Source: Actinomadura coerulea
GTDB taxonomy: Bacteria; Actinomycetota; Actinomycetes; Streptosporangiales; Streptosporangiaceae
Assembly (NCBI RefSeq): GCF_014208105.1
Contig: NZ_JACHMQ010000001.1
Coordinates: forward strand, 2,852,001 to 2,916,000
Length of the DNA: 64,000 nt
Reading direction: 5' to 3'
The position numbers and the translations under genes were made by a program. Below are positions 15,844 to 24,128 of this stretch, one piece after another (position 1 is the stretch's first letter; every line of letters starts with the position of its first letter). The notes under the pieces were generated by a model, which did no database searches, had not been told where the DNA came from, and worked only from the letters and a program-made list of their open reading frames with translations.

Positions 15844-16647
15844 GTGAGTTCGGAAGGGATGGATTCGGTCTTCAGGGCGTTGGCCGATCCCACGCGGCGG
15901 CTTCTGCTCGACCGGTTGCGGGAGCAGAACGGGCAGACGCTGCGTGAGCTGTGCGAGCGGCTGGACATGGCGCGGCAGTCGGCGACGCAGCATCTCGACG
16001 TCCTCGTGGGGGCCGGTCTCGTGACCGTCGTCAGGCGGGGGCGGGAGCGGGTCCACTACCTCAATCCGGCGCCGATCCACGAGATCGAGGAGCGCTGGAT
16101 CTCGGAGTTCGACAGGCCCCGCCTGCAAGCGCTCAGCGCCATCAAGACCCAGGCAGAGGAGTACGCCATGGCCCGCGAATCGACGACCGTCCCGACGTAT
16201 GTCTACGTCACCTACATCCGCGCGAGCGCCGAGCAGGTGTGGCGCGCCCTGACCGACGCGGACCTGACGGCGCGTTACTGGGGGCACGCCAACATCTCGG
16301 ACTGGCAGCCGGGCTCGCCCTGGGAGCACCGGCGCTCCGACGGGTCCGGGGTGGTCGACGGCGTAGGACGCGTGCTGGTGGCCGAGCCTCCGACGCGCCT
16401 GTCCATCACCTTCGAGGACTCCCCCGGCGTCGAGCCGCCCAGGGAGGCGTCGGTCGTCACCTTCCTCGTCGAGCCGCACCACGACATCGTCCGGCTCACC
16501 GTGACCCACGAGAACCTTCCCAACGAGGAGATGCTCAACGGCATCTCGCAGGGGTGGCCCGCGGTCGTGGCGAACCTCAAGTCGCTGCTGGAGACCGGCG
16601 ACGTCCTCCCGCAGGTGCCGTGGGAGATGGCCGGGACGCGGGCCTGA
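15844..16647 (+). CDS. ArsR-type HTH fused to an SRPBCC (AHSA1-like) domain
   Basis: A 267-residue two-domain protein. Residues about 5-95 are an ArsR winged helix (VFRALADPTRRLLLDRLRE, LCERLDMARQSATQHLDVL, VTVVRRGRERVHYLNP). Residues about 118-260 are an AHSA1-type SRPBCC fold: VYVTYIRASAEQVWRALTDA, YWGHANISDWQPGSPWEH, and the closing helix WPAVVANLKSLLETG. Separate ArsR and SRPBCC genes are often adjacent in actinobacteria; here they are one chain, so the hydrophobic-cavity domain may act as the ligand sensor. No thiolate metal site is seen. A GTG at 15844 or an ATG at 15859 could be the start. A palindrome in the promoter suggests autoregulation; a DinB-like gene follows after 18 bp. Confidence 0.9.
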   Translation: MSSEGMDSVFRALADPTRRLLLDRLREQNGQTLRELCERLDMARQSATQHLDVLVGAGLVTVVRRGRERVHYLNPAPIHEIEERWISEFDRPRLQALSAIKTQAEEYAMARESTTVPTYVYVTYIRASAEQVWRALTDADLTARYWGHANISDWQPGSPWEHRRSDGSGVVDGVGRVLVAEPPTRLSITFEDSPGVEPPREASVVTFLVEPHHDIVRLTVTHENLPNEEMLNGISQGWPAVVANLKSLLETGDVLPQVPWEMAGTRA

Positions 16648-16665
16648 GCCGGGAAGGAAGAGATC

Positions 16666-17145
16666 ATGGACACCGCTCCGCTGCGGGACGCCTACCGTGA
16701 CCTGCTGGACGCCGCCGCGACGGCCGGATCCGGCGCCGTGCCGCCGCCGGGCGAGTGGAGCGTCGAGCAGACCCTGGCGCACGTCAGCATCGTCAGCGCC
16801 GTCACGATCAGCGCCGTCTCCGCCGTCGCCTCGGCCGCGATCGCGACCTACGACAACCGCATGGCCCAGGAGCCCTGGACCATCGAGCGCGTCATCGCGC
16901 AGGCCGGCGGCGGCGCGGGGCTCCGCGACCGCATCGCCCTCCAGGCGGACGCTCTCTGCGTGCTCGGGCCGATGCTCGGCGACGCCGAACTCGACACGCC
17001 GGTGCCCACCCGGCTGGTGTCCAACGGCGACCTGCTGGTCGATCAGCCCGTTCCTCTGCGCGACCTGCTCGGCGGTCTCGCGGAGACGGAACTGCCCGGC
17101 CACACCCGGCAGATTCTCGCCCTGGCGCCGAGCGGCCCCGGCTGA
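16666..17145 (+). CDS. DinB-like four-helix protein
   Basis: A 159-residue protein with the DinB/YfiT N-terminal pattern: a helix, then PPPGEWSVEQTLAHVSIV, where the family usually has W-s-v-r-e-v-l-a-H-l with the His binding metal. The other two DinB metal His positions are not obvious, apart from a His in LPGHTRQILAL at the C-terminus. GGAAGG lies 7-8 nt upstream of the ATG. It is in the same transcription unit as the ArsR-SRPBCC fusion, which often pairs with DinB-like genes. Its stop abuts the stop of the convergent TerD-fusion gene without overlap. Function unknown; thiol-dependent transferase or non-enzymatic roles are possible. Confidence 0.75.
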   Translation: MDTAPLRDAYRDLLDAAATAGSGAVPPPGEWSVEQTLAHVSIVSAVTISAVSAVASAAIATYDNRMAQEPWTIERVIAQAGGGAGLRDRIALQADALCVLGPMLGDAELDTPVPTRLVSNGDLLVDQPVPLRDLLGGLAETELPGHTRQILALAPSGPG

Positions 17146-18786
17146 CTACGGCGCGGTGCCGGTGCGGGCGTGGATGCCGAGGACGTGGGCGAACAGGGCA
17201 GGGGCCCGGGAGCCGCCCACCGTGTCCGGGAGCACGTCGGGGGTCAGCGTCCACTCAGCGCCCACCCACGAGTCGCCGAGGGAGCCCTCGCTGGAGGGCA
17301 GGTCGTTGCAGGACTGCCGGACGCGCATGGTGCGCACGGAATCCGCCGCGGGGGTGTCGGTCTCCACCAGGAGCACCGGGACGCCGACCAGGGGGCCGTC
17401 CTCCACCAGGCGCAGGAGGTGGTGGGCCTCCTCGCCGTCGAGCGCGGCGCCGGCGTCCAGGACGACGACCATGCGCAGCGGCGGGCCCGCCGCCGGCGCG
17501 TCGTCGCCGCCGATGCGGCGCAGGTCGACCAGGTCGAGGAGGCGGCGGAGGCGTTCTGCGGCCGCGGGGCCGGTCGCGACGCCGCCGCCGAGCAGGCGGG
17601 CGGTCGTGGACGGGTCGAACCCGTGCAGCCAGCCGGCGCCCGACAGGCCCGCGGCGTCGATCACCTCCAGGCCGGCCAGGCCCGGCGGGACGGCCGCCAG
17701 GAACCGCGTCACCAGCGACCACGCGTAGGCGGCCGAGTCGCCCGGCATGGTCCCCCGCGAGATCCAGACGGCGCGCCGCAGCGGCAGCCGGAGGACGAGA
17801 GGCACCCGCAGGGCGGGCAGCTCGGCGGTGGACAGGCGGCCCAGCAGCATCCCCTCGGCCAGGTCGGCGCGGGGCTGCCAGGTGAGCCAGGCCGGCGCGT
17901 CGAAGGGCGCGGCCTCCGGGGTCACCTGCGGCTCCACCCGGGCCAGCTCGTCGCGGAGCTGCGCGGCGTCGGCGCGGAGCCGCTGGTCGGCCGCCTCCAT
18001 GAGCCGCTGGAAGCCGCCGGGCGGCTTGCGTCCGGCGATCTCCTCGTTGCGCACCACGAGCGCGTGCTCGGTCGAGGACCGGAACGCCGCCAGTGAGCGG
18101 CTCGCGTCCTCCCAGACGAGCCAGCACCGCTCGACGTAGCCGACCTCGGAGGACGGCGGGGACTGCGGCCGCGCGTCCGCGGGCCGCGGAACCGCGGGCG
18201 GCGGGACCGCGGGCGGCGGCACTGGGGGCGGCGGCACTGGGGGCGAAGGCGCCGCGGGGGGCGGGCCGACGGCGGGGGCGGGCTCGGGTTCGCCCGGGTC
18301 GTCCACCTCGATGCCGTGCGCCTCGAGCAGCTCGGCCAGGCCGCCGGCGTAGCCCTGGCCGACGGCCCGCACCTTCCAGCGGCCGTTGCGGCGGTAGAGC
18401 TCCAGCCCGATGATGGCCCGTTCCGGGCCCAGGCCCGGGACGGTGAACTCGACGACCGGGTCGCCGGTCGAGGAGGCCAGGCAGAGCCGGGGCGGCGGCA
18501 TCGTGCCGAAGGTCGTCGCGCCGGTCAGGCTGACCGCGATCAGCACCGCCGCGGCGTCGGCGGGGACCGCGTCCAGATCGACCTCGACGCGCTGGCGTCC
18601 GTCGCCGGACCATCGCACGCCGGGCGCCTCGGGCGCGTTGTAGAACACCAGGTCGGCGTCGGAGCGCACCCGCAGGCCGGGACCCACGAGCAGGGCGCTG
18701 ACGTCGACGGGGACGGCGCAGGACGCGGTGGCGGTCACACGCCGGGCGGGCAGCGGTGCGTTGGCGCCGGGCGACAGTTCGGCCAT
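17146..18786 (-). CDS. TerD-domain protein fused to a degenerate FtsK-like region
   Basis: A 546-residue protein. Residues about 1-175 form a TerD-type fold (VFYNAPEAPGVRWSGDG, RAIIGLELYRRNGRWKVRAVGQGYAGGL is split by the usual turn), but the acidic Ca-binding loop of classical TerD is weaker here. A Pro-rich linker (about 185-215) follows, then a helical segment (about 225-310) and a C-terminal alpha/beta region (about 320-530) with LRVPLVLRLPLRRAVWISR and GLEVIDAAGLSGAGW, resembling FtsK/SpoIIIE-like P-loop cores. The expected Walker A is GTMPGDSA, lacking GK[ST], so ATP hydrolysis is unlikely. It follows terD by 6 bp. TerD clusters are linked to membrane stress and phage or tellurite tolerance in the literature; the role here is unknown. 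Confidence 0.75.
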   Translation of the reverse strand: MAELSPGANAPLPARRVTATASCAVPVDVSALLVGPGLRVRSDADLVFYNAPEAPGVRWSGDGRQRVEVDLDAVPADAAAVLIAVSLTGATTFGTMPPPRLCLASSTGDPVVEFTVPGLGPERAIIGLELYRRNGRWKVRAVGQGYAGGLAELLEAHGIEVDDPGEPEPAPAVGPPPAAPSPPVPPPPVPPPAVPPPAVPRPADARPQSPPSSEVGYVERCWLVWEDASRSLAAFRSSTEHALVVRNEEIAGRKPPGGFQRLMEAADQRLRADAAQLRDELARVEPQVTPEAAPFDAPAWLTWQPRADLAEGMLLGRLSTAELPALRVPLVLRLPLRRAVWISRGTMPGDSAAYAWSLVTRFLAAVPPGLAGLEVIDAAGLSGAGWLHGFDPSTTARLLGGGVATGPAAAERLRRLLDLVDLRRIGGDDAPAAGPPLRMVVVLDAGAALDGEEAHHLLRLVEDGPLVGVPVLLVETDTPAADSVRTMRVRQSCNDLPSSEGSLGDSWVGAEWTLTPDVLPDTVGGSRAPALFAHVLGIHARTGTAP

Positions 18787-18792
18787 GGGCGG

Positions 18793-19362
18793 TCAGGCGA
18801 GACCGGTGATCGTGGGCAGCATGTCCTGGAAGGTGCGGCCGTGGCAGGGCTCCCCGATCGCGTTCATCTTCCAGGTCTCGCCGTGCCGGTAGAGGCGGGC
18901 CATCACCATGGCGGTGTGGGCGCCGCCGCCGGTCAGCGTGTAGCGGGCCAGCTCACCGCCGTCGATCTCGTTGACGAGGCGGCAGAAGGCGTTCTCCACC
19001 TCGTTGAACGTCTGCCCGTTGAAGGAGCTGACGGTGAACACCAGCGAGGTGACGTGCACGGGCAGCCTGCCCAGGTCGACGATGACCGACTCGTCGTCGC
19101 CGTCGCCCGCCCCGGTGAGGTTGTCGCCGGTGTGCCGGACGGAGCCGTCGTCGCTGACCAGCTTGCCGAAGTAGACGACGTCGGCGAGGGTGCCGTCGGC
19201 GAAGAGCACGCAGGACGCGTCGAGGTCGATCTCCCGTTCCCGGGAGCCGAAGAAGCCCTTCTTCTTCACCGCGTCCCAGCCGAGGCCCATCCGGACCATG
19301 CTGAGCGCGCCACCGGGCTTCTCCAGCGATATCCGCTGACCCTTCACCATTGAGACGGTCAC
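18793..19362 (-). CDS. terD: TerD family protein
   Basis: A 189-residue protein, the normal TerD length. It starts VTVSMVKGQRISLEKPGG, then MGLGWDAVKKKGFFGSRE, the acidic IDLDASCVLFADG, DNLTGAGDGDDESVIVDLGR and SFNGQTFNEVENAFCRLV: the double Ca-binding acidic loops of tellurium-resistance TerD domains. The GTG at 19362 is preferred because GGAGG precedes it by 9 nt; upstream residues in the frame do not match the family. It is the first gene of a two-gene unit with the TerD-fusion gene, and other ter genes (terC, terB, TerY kinase module) are not in the window. Confidence 0.93.
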   Translation of the reverse strand: MTVSMVKGQRISLEKPGGALSMVRMGLGWDAVKKKGFFGSREREIDLDASCVLFADGTLADVVYFGKLVSDDGSVRHTGDNLTGAGDGDDESVIVDLGRLPVHVTSLVFTVSSFNGQTFNEVENAFCRLVNEIDGGELARYTLTGGGAHTAMVMARLYRHGETWKMNAIGEPCHGRTFQDMLPTITGLA

Positions 19363-19455
19363 GACCGTCGCCTCCTCGCTGTTCCTGAAGGCACCCCGAA
19401 CACGGTGCGCGCACAGCCTTTCAGCCGATCCGCTCGTTGTCATCCGATTCGCGGC

Positions 19456-20022
19456 TCAGGTGTCGCAGGCGATGCCGTCGCCGTCACGGTCCAGGTCGTA
19501 GATGTCGCTGCCCACCACGCGGACGGGCCCCGCCACGTAGCCGGGGCCGTCGCCGCTGCCGCCCGCGCAGTCGACGTCGCTCGCGATCGGCACGCACGCG
19601 CCGGTGTAGTTGGGGTCGCACCGCCGCGCCCGCTTCGTGCCCACGGCGACGACGCGGGCGACCGCGCGCCTGGTGACCACCGCGCGAATCAGTTTCCGAT
19701 TCGTCTCGACGCCATTGGTGACGGTGACCTCATAGGTCAGGGTCCTCAGTCCCGCGGCCCCGTGAGTGCGCACCTTGGTCGCGCCTTTGGCGAGGGACGC
19801 GTCGTTCACCTTTCTCGTCCTGAACGGAATCTTCCGCGTTTGCGTGACCGTGCGTTTCGTCGCCGCCGGAGCGGCCGCGGCGCTCGTGCTCGCGCCGGTG
19901 GAGGGGGCCGCGTTCGCCGCGGCTTTCGACGGGCCCGCCTCGACCGGGGCGTCCTTTGTCCCGCAGGCGCCGAGCGGCACGAGCACGGCGGACGCCAGCA
20001 CGACAAGAATGGCGCGGTTCAT
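19456..20022 (-). CDS. Secreted lipoprotein with G5-like and excalibur domains
   Basis: A 188-residue protein with a signal peptide and lipobox PLGACGT (Cys near 20). An Ala/Ser/Thr linker follows, then a segment (about 60-120) with RTVTQTRKIPFRTRKVNDASL and RTLTYEVTVTNGVET, which looks like a G5 domain, a beta-rich fold found in cell-wall and resuscitation-factor proteins. The C-terminus has CDPNYTGACVPIASDVDC and YDLDRDGDGIACDT, the excalibur calcium-binding motif. It is probably surface anchored and calcium dependent. GGGGGG lies 5-6 nt upstream of the ATG. It is the same strand as, but separated by a strong palindrome from, the S1 protease. Confidence 0.88.
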   Translation of the reverse strand: MNRAILVVLASAVLVPLGACGTKDAPVEAGPSKAAANAAPSTGASTSAAAAPAATKRTVTQTRKIPFRTRKVNDASLAKGATKVRTHGAAGLRTLTYEVTVTNGVETNRKLIRAVVTRRAVARVVAVGTKRARRCDPNYTGACVPIASDVDCAGGSGDGPGYVAGPVRVVGSDIYDLDRDGDGIACDT

Positions 20023-20083
20023 GATTTCCCCCCAGATGTAGGGGAAAATCGTCCGCCTGCCGGTTAATCCGCGTCAACGGCAC

Positions 20084-20127
20084 CGTCGAAGAATCCCGGG
20101 CCGGATCCGGCCCGGGATTCTTCGACG
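20084..20127. terminator. Perfect 44-bp palindrome after the S1 protease gene
   Basis: The arm CGTCGAAGAATCCCGGGCC (20084-20102) is mirrored exactly by the arm ending at 20127, with the self-complementary GGATCC in the centre. It lies 6 bp downstream of the protease stop (minus strand) and so is well placed as its terminator, although the U-tract is poor. It also insulates the excalibur gene. Confidence 0.8.
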
Positions 20128-20133
20128 CGGCTG

Positions 20134-21270
20134 TCAACCGATCTGGGCTCCGAGGACCTGGAGGGCCTCGGAGACGGGCTGGAAGAAGGTGACGCCGCCG
20201 GTCCGGCAGTCGCCCGAGCCGCCGGAGGTGAGGCCGAGGGCGGTGCCGCCCGCGAACAGGGGGCCGCCGCTGTCGCCCGGCTCCGCGCACACCGTCGTCT
20301 GGATCATGCCGGTGACCGTCCCCTCCGCGAAGTTCACGGTGGCTCCCGTGGCGGTGACGCTGCCGGAGTGGACGCCGGTCGTGCTGCCGCTGCGGAACAC
20401 GCGCTGGCCGACCACGGCCTCGCCCGCCCGGGTGATCTGCTGCGCCCGGCCGTCGTAGAGGTTGACCGCGCTCTGGCCCGCCCCGCCCTGCTCGGTCTGG
20501 ACCAGCGCGAAGTCGTTGCCGGGGAAGTCGCTGTCCACCGTCGTCCCGAGGGCCTCGGCGCCCTGCTGGTCGGCGGCCCAGTTCCGCACCTCGTTGCCGC
20601 AGTGCCCCGCGGTGAGGAAGAAGTCCTCCCCGCCGCGCCTGACGTTGAAGCCGAGCGAGCAGCGCGCGCCCTGGCCGAAGATCGCGTCGCCGCCGAGGGC
20701 GAGCGTGTGCAGGCTGCCCGGGACGCGGACCATCCGGACGGCGGCCCCCATCCGGCGGACGGTGCGCTGGACGGCGGCCATCCGCGTGCCGGTGACCGTG
20801 GCGTCCGTCCACACCGTGACGCTGGACGTCGCGGGGTCCACCGCCCATCCGGTGCCGGGTATGTCCGACACCGAGGCGCGCAGCGCGCCGGTCACCCGCC
20901 TGAGCGCCGCCGGGCTGCGCCGCGTCGTCTTCGGGACGGCCCCGGCGGCGCGCACCGCGGCGGCGTCCGCGGCGTTGGTGACCGTGACGACGGGGCGCCC
21001 CGCGGAGTCGACGTAGGCGCCGGTCGTGCGATCGCCGAGCCGCCCCGCGATCCGGGCGGCCTTCGCGGCGGCCTCGCCCGCGGGCGGCGGCGCGGTCCTC
21101 CGGCCGGTCCGCGCGTCGCCCGCGAGCCTGGCCTCCCGGCCGCCGGACCGTCCCTCGGCGTGCACGACGTACAGCGAGCCGGCCAGGAGCCCGGCGGACC
21201 CGGCCGCCACCGCGGTCGTCGTGACCGCGGTGCGCAGCCGACTGTTCCTCACGCTCTTCCGGCGCCTCAT
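20134..21270 (-). CDS. Secreted S1 family serine protease (streptogrisin/alpha-lytic type)
   Basis: A 378-residue preproprotease. An Arg-rich signal peptide with a hydrophobic core ends near residue 40; residues about 55-195 are the alpha-lytic-type propeptide that acts as folding chaperone in the family. The mature domain begins around 196 (GDAIFGQGARCSLGFNV) and has the triad: His in FFLTAGHCGNEV, Asp in DFPGNDFALVQ and Ser in EPGDSGGPLFAG. Cys pairs near the His and Ser and in GDCRTGG match the usual disulfides. The S1 pocket residues after the Ser (ALGLTSGGSGDC) suggest a chymotrypsin-like specificity. GGGAGGG is upstream of the ATG. It is exported and self-processing. Confidence 0.93.
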   Translation of the reverse strand: MRRRKSVRNSRLRTAVTTTAVAAGSAGLLAGSLYVVHAEGRSGGREARLAGDARTGRRTAPPPAGEAAAKAARIAGRLGDRTTGAYVDSAGRPVVTVTNAADAAAVRAAGAVPKTTRRSPAALRRVTGALRASVSDIPGTGWAVDPATSSVTVWTDATVTGTRMAAVQRTVRRMGAAVRMVRVPGSLHTLALGGDAIFGQGARCSLGFNVRRGGEDFFLTAGHCGNEVRNWAADQQGAEALGTTVDSDFPGNDFALVQTEQGGAGQSAVNLYDGRAQQITRAGEAVVGQRVFRSGSTTGVHSGSVTATGATVNFAEGTVTGMIQTTVCAEPGDSGGPLFAGGTALGLTSGGSGDCRTGGVTFFQPVSEALQVLGAQIG

Positions 21271-21370
21271 GAACCCTCCCGGTTCCGGGGTGTCGATCTA
21301 CGCGTGGGGGTACGCGCCCCGGCGGGACGGAGTTCAACGGGCCCCGGTGCCCGTGTGTTCATGCGGCATG

Positions 21371-21411
21371 CCGCCGGGCCGGGGGGCGTGTCCGCTCCCC
21401 CGGCCCGGCGG
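21371..21411 (-). terminator. Strong GC hairpin after the PIG-L gene
   Basis: CCGCCGGGCCGGGGG (21371-21385) and CCCCCGGCCCGGCGG (21397-21411) form a perfect 15-bp stem with an 11-nt loop. It begins 7 bp after the stop of the de-N-acetylase gene and would end the whole importer transcript on the minus strand. Confidence 0.75.
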
Positions 21412-21418
21412 GGTCTGA

Positions 21419-24109
21419 TCAGCCGCCCAGGCGGACGGCGCTGCTCGCCGTTCCTCCCTTCGCCGCCTCGAAGGCCACGGTGAGGGTGCCGGTCGCGCCC
21501 GGCACGGTCACGGTGGTGGTGCCCGCATTGCGGATCCGGACCTCCTTGGTGCCGAGCAGCCTGCCGTCCCACACGTGGACGTGCGCGGTGCCCGGCCCGG
21601 TCGCCAGGAGCCTGACGGTGGTCGAGCCGCCCGAGACCGCGGGTCGGCCCGCGATCTTCGCCGTGTCCGAGCGCGGCGCCGCGGGACCGGCGGCGAGCGG
21701 GACGCCCGTGCGCACGGCCTGGATGATCGACTCAGGCGCGTTCACCGACCGCGTCGCGTCGGTCGGCATGACCGGCGGCGGGGGCGTGGTCGGCATGCCG
21801 GACGGCGGGGTGTGGCCGGGCAGGGACACCAGGCCCCACCGGTACGGGTCCCCCTGGACGCCGCCCCAGGTCGACCAGCCGATCCGGGTCTGGCCGGTCC
21901 TGTCCTGGGTGTCGGAGTCGTAGACGAAGACGTTCAGGCCCATGCGCCGCGGGTCCACCGCGGTGGGCAGCGCCGTGAACGGGATCTCCGCCTCGATGAC
22001 GTATCCGTCGTAGGGGTCGGCGACCGTCGAGGCGACCCGCATACCGGGCGCGGTCTCCTCGCCGGGGCCCTGCCGCGCGTCCGCGTCGCGCTCGAAGCAC
22101 GGCTTCCCGTCCGACATCTTCGGGAAGATGCCGGTCTTGAACGTGGTGGAGGTGTTCTCGGAGTCGCCGCGCGGGTCGATCCCGATCTCGACCGAGTCGG
22201 TGCGCCAGTGACGCTTGCAGTCGTCGGCGCCGAGCACCGTGCCCTGCTTGTCGTCGCGGACCTTGACCAGCACGTGCAGCGCCTTGTCGGTCCAGGTGAC
22301 CTTGCCGGTGGCCGAGCAGTCGTCGGCGGACTCGCACGCCGACCCCTCCCAGCGCCGGGACAGGTTCAGCTCGGGGCCGGGGTACTCGCCGGGCGACTCC
22401 TTTCCGTCGACCGCCGGCGCGGCGGACGCCTTCGGCAGTTCGGCCACCGGGACCAGTTCCAGGGCGCCGTTCTGCACGTCGGTGTCGCCCGAGGAGGAGG
22501 TCGTGGTGATGGTCAGGCCGTAGTCGCCGTCGGTCCCGCCCTCGTTGGAGGTGGGCAGCGACTTGTCGGTGTTGGTGACGGTGAAGGTGGCCGAGCCCGT
22601 CTTGCCCGCGTCGAGCGAGTAGGGCTTGGACGCGGCGTCGGCGGTGAAGCCCGCCGGGAGGCCCAGCTTGACCGCGCCGGACTGCGCCGACGCGGTCGTG
22701 TTGGACAGGTCCACGCGCACCTGGCGGGACGCGCCGGACCCCAGCGTCAGCACCCGCTTCACCTGGCCCGTCAGTTCCGGCACGCCCGTCTTGTCCGCCC
22801 AGGTGTCGAAGTCCGACACCCGGGGCAGCGGCTCCAGGACGCCGGTGACGGCGGGCCGGACCTCCACGGACGTGGCCGTCTGGCCCTTGGCGGCGCCGGA
22901 CGTGAGCGTCGCCGCGAGTTGCGCGCGCCCGGCCTTGACGCCGGGCGGGGGCGTGACGGTGAAGGTCGCGGTGCGCTCGGATGTGCCGACCGCTCCCAGC
23001 TCACCGGAGCCTGTCACGTTCCAACCCGTCGGCGCGGCGAGCGTCGCCCTCGCCGCCCGCAGCCGCTCGGGCGAGCTCGCGTGCGCGGTCACCGTGAAGG
23101 GGCGTCCCGCGGTCACGCCGAACGCGTCCGTCGTCAGCGAGAACCGGCTGCCGAGGGGCAGGCCGCCCTTCGCGGGCACCACCGCGCCTTCGAGCATCGC
23201 GGACGGCGCGGTGCCGCCGAGCGTGAACGGGACCCGGCTGTGGATCTGCCGGAAGTAGTCGCAACCGATCTGCGCGGGATCGGACGGGACGTCCGGGAAC
23301 CCGCCCCAGCCCTGGCTGACGTACGTCCGCTGGGCCTCGCGCTCCACCTGCGCCCACGTCTTGCCGCCGTTGCGGGCGGACGCGCGTCCTCCCCACACCC
23401 CGTAGGCGACCGACCCCGCGGCGGACGGCGTCCCCGCGGCGGCGCAGCCGGAGCCGGCGGGCCCCGACGCGCCGCCGGTCTGGAACAGCCGGCCCGGCGC
23501 CCAGGTGCCCAGCCCCTCGCGGCCGAGCTGCGCGGGGTAGGCCTTCGGGTCGGCCGCGGCGAAGTAGGCCTCGGTCGCGAGCCGCGCGGCCTGCTGGTGG
23601 TTGCCGTGCTGGCCCGGCAGCGGCGCGGGGACCATGGTGACGATCACCTTCGGGCGCGTCTCGCGGACGAGCCTGACGACCTTCTCCAGGGTCTTGTCGT
23701 GGTCCCAGGTCTCGGCGGTGAGCGGGGTGCTCACCGTGTAGTAGAAGTCGACCTTGTCGAGGTAGTGGATGTCGGTGACGCCGGCCTTGCCGACGGCGCG
23801 GCGCTCCTCGTTCTCGCGGAGCAGCCCGAGCGCCGGGCCCTCCTCGGTTCCGGAGGCGTTGCCGCCGCCCTCGCCGCGGGTGACGGTGAGGACGCCGATC
23901 TTCGCCTTGTCGTACTCGTTCCACTGGCCGAGGGTCGACAGGGCGCCCGCCTCGTCGTCGGGGTGCGCCCCGACGAACAGGACGTCGAGCCGGCCGTCGG
24001 CGGAACCGGCGCCGCCCGGGCCGGCCGCCTGCGCGGGCGGGCCCGCGAAGGCGACGGACATGGCCGCGAGCGCGGCGGACAGTACTGCGGGTAGGGCGAG
24101 TCTTCGCAT
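21419..24109 (-). CDS. Secreted PIG-L/LmbE-type de-N-acetylase with NEW3 and CBM9-like domains
   Basis: An 896-residue exported enzyme. A signal peptide (about 1-28, cut near QAAG) is followed by a LmbE/PIG-L domain (about 40-310) with the zinc motif VGAHPDDEAGALSTL and the third ligand in PGQHGNHQQAARLA. Residues about 340-560 hold immunoglobulin-like repeats, including a NEW3-type stretch. About 575-760 resembles the CBM9-like sugar-binding fold (YPGPELNLSRRWEGS, VTWTDKALHVLVKVRDDKQG). PIG-L enzymes remove acetyl groups from GlcNAc-type sugars. The ATG at 24109 follows CAGGAG. It sits 19 bp after the second permease, so it is the last gene of the importer operon and may deacetylate the sugar outside the cell before uptake. 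The glycan is not identified. Confidence 0.87.
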   Translation of the reverse strand: MRRLALPAVLSAALAAMSVAFAGPPAQAAGPGGAGSADGRLDVLFVGAHPDDEAGALSTLGQWNEYDKAKIGVLTVTRGEGGGNASGTEEGPALGLLRENEERRAVGKAGVTDIHYLDKVDFYYTVSTPLTAETWDHDKTLEKVVRLVRETRPKVIVTMVPAPLPGQHGNHQQAARLATEAYFAAADPKAYPAQLGREGLGTWAPGRLFQTGGASGPAGSGCAAAGTPSAAGSVAYGVWGGRASARNGGKTWAQVEREAQRTYVSQGWGGFPDVPSDPAQIGCDYFRQIHSRVPFTLGGTAPSAMLEGAVVPAKGGLPLGSRFSLTTDAFGVTAGRPFTVTAHASSPERLRAARATLAAPTGWNVTGSGELGAVGTSERTATFTVTPPPGVKAGRAQLAATLTSGAAKGQTATSVEVRPAVTGVLEPLPRVSDFDTWADKTGVPELTGQVKRVLTLGSGASRQVRVDLSNTTASAQSGAVKLGLPAGFTADAASKPYSLDAGKTGSATFTVTNTDKSLPTSNEGGTDGDYGLTITTTSSSGDTDVQNGALELVPVAELPKASAAPAVDGKESPGEYPGPELNLSRRWEGSACESADDCSATGKVTWTDKALHVLVKVRDDKQGTVLGADDCKRHWRTDSVEIGIDPRGDSENTSTTFKTGIFPKMSDGKPCFERDADARQGPGEETAPGMRVASTVADPYDGYVIEAEIPFTALPTAVDPRRMGLNVFVYDSDTQDRTGQTRIGWSTWGGVQGDPYRWGLVSLPGHTPPSGMPTTPPPPVMPTDATRSVNAPESIIQAVRTGVPLAAGPAAPRSDTAKIAGRPAVSGGSTTVRLLATGPGTAHVHVWDGRLLGTKEVRIRNAGTTTVTVPGATGTLTVAFEAAKGGTASSAVRLGG

Positions 24110-24128
24110 GAACTCTCCTGTTCTTTCC

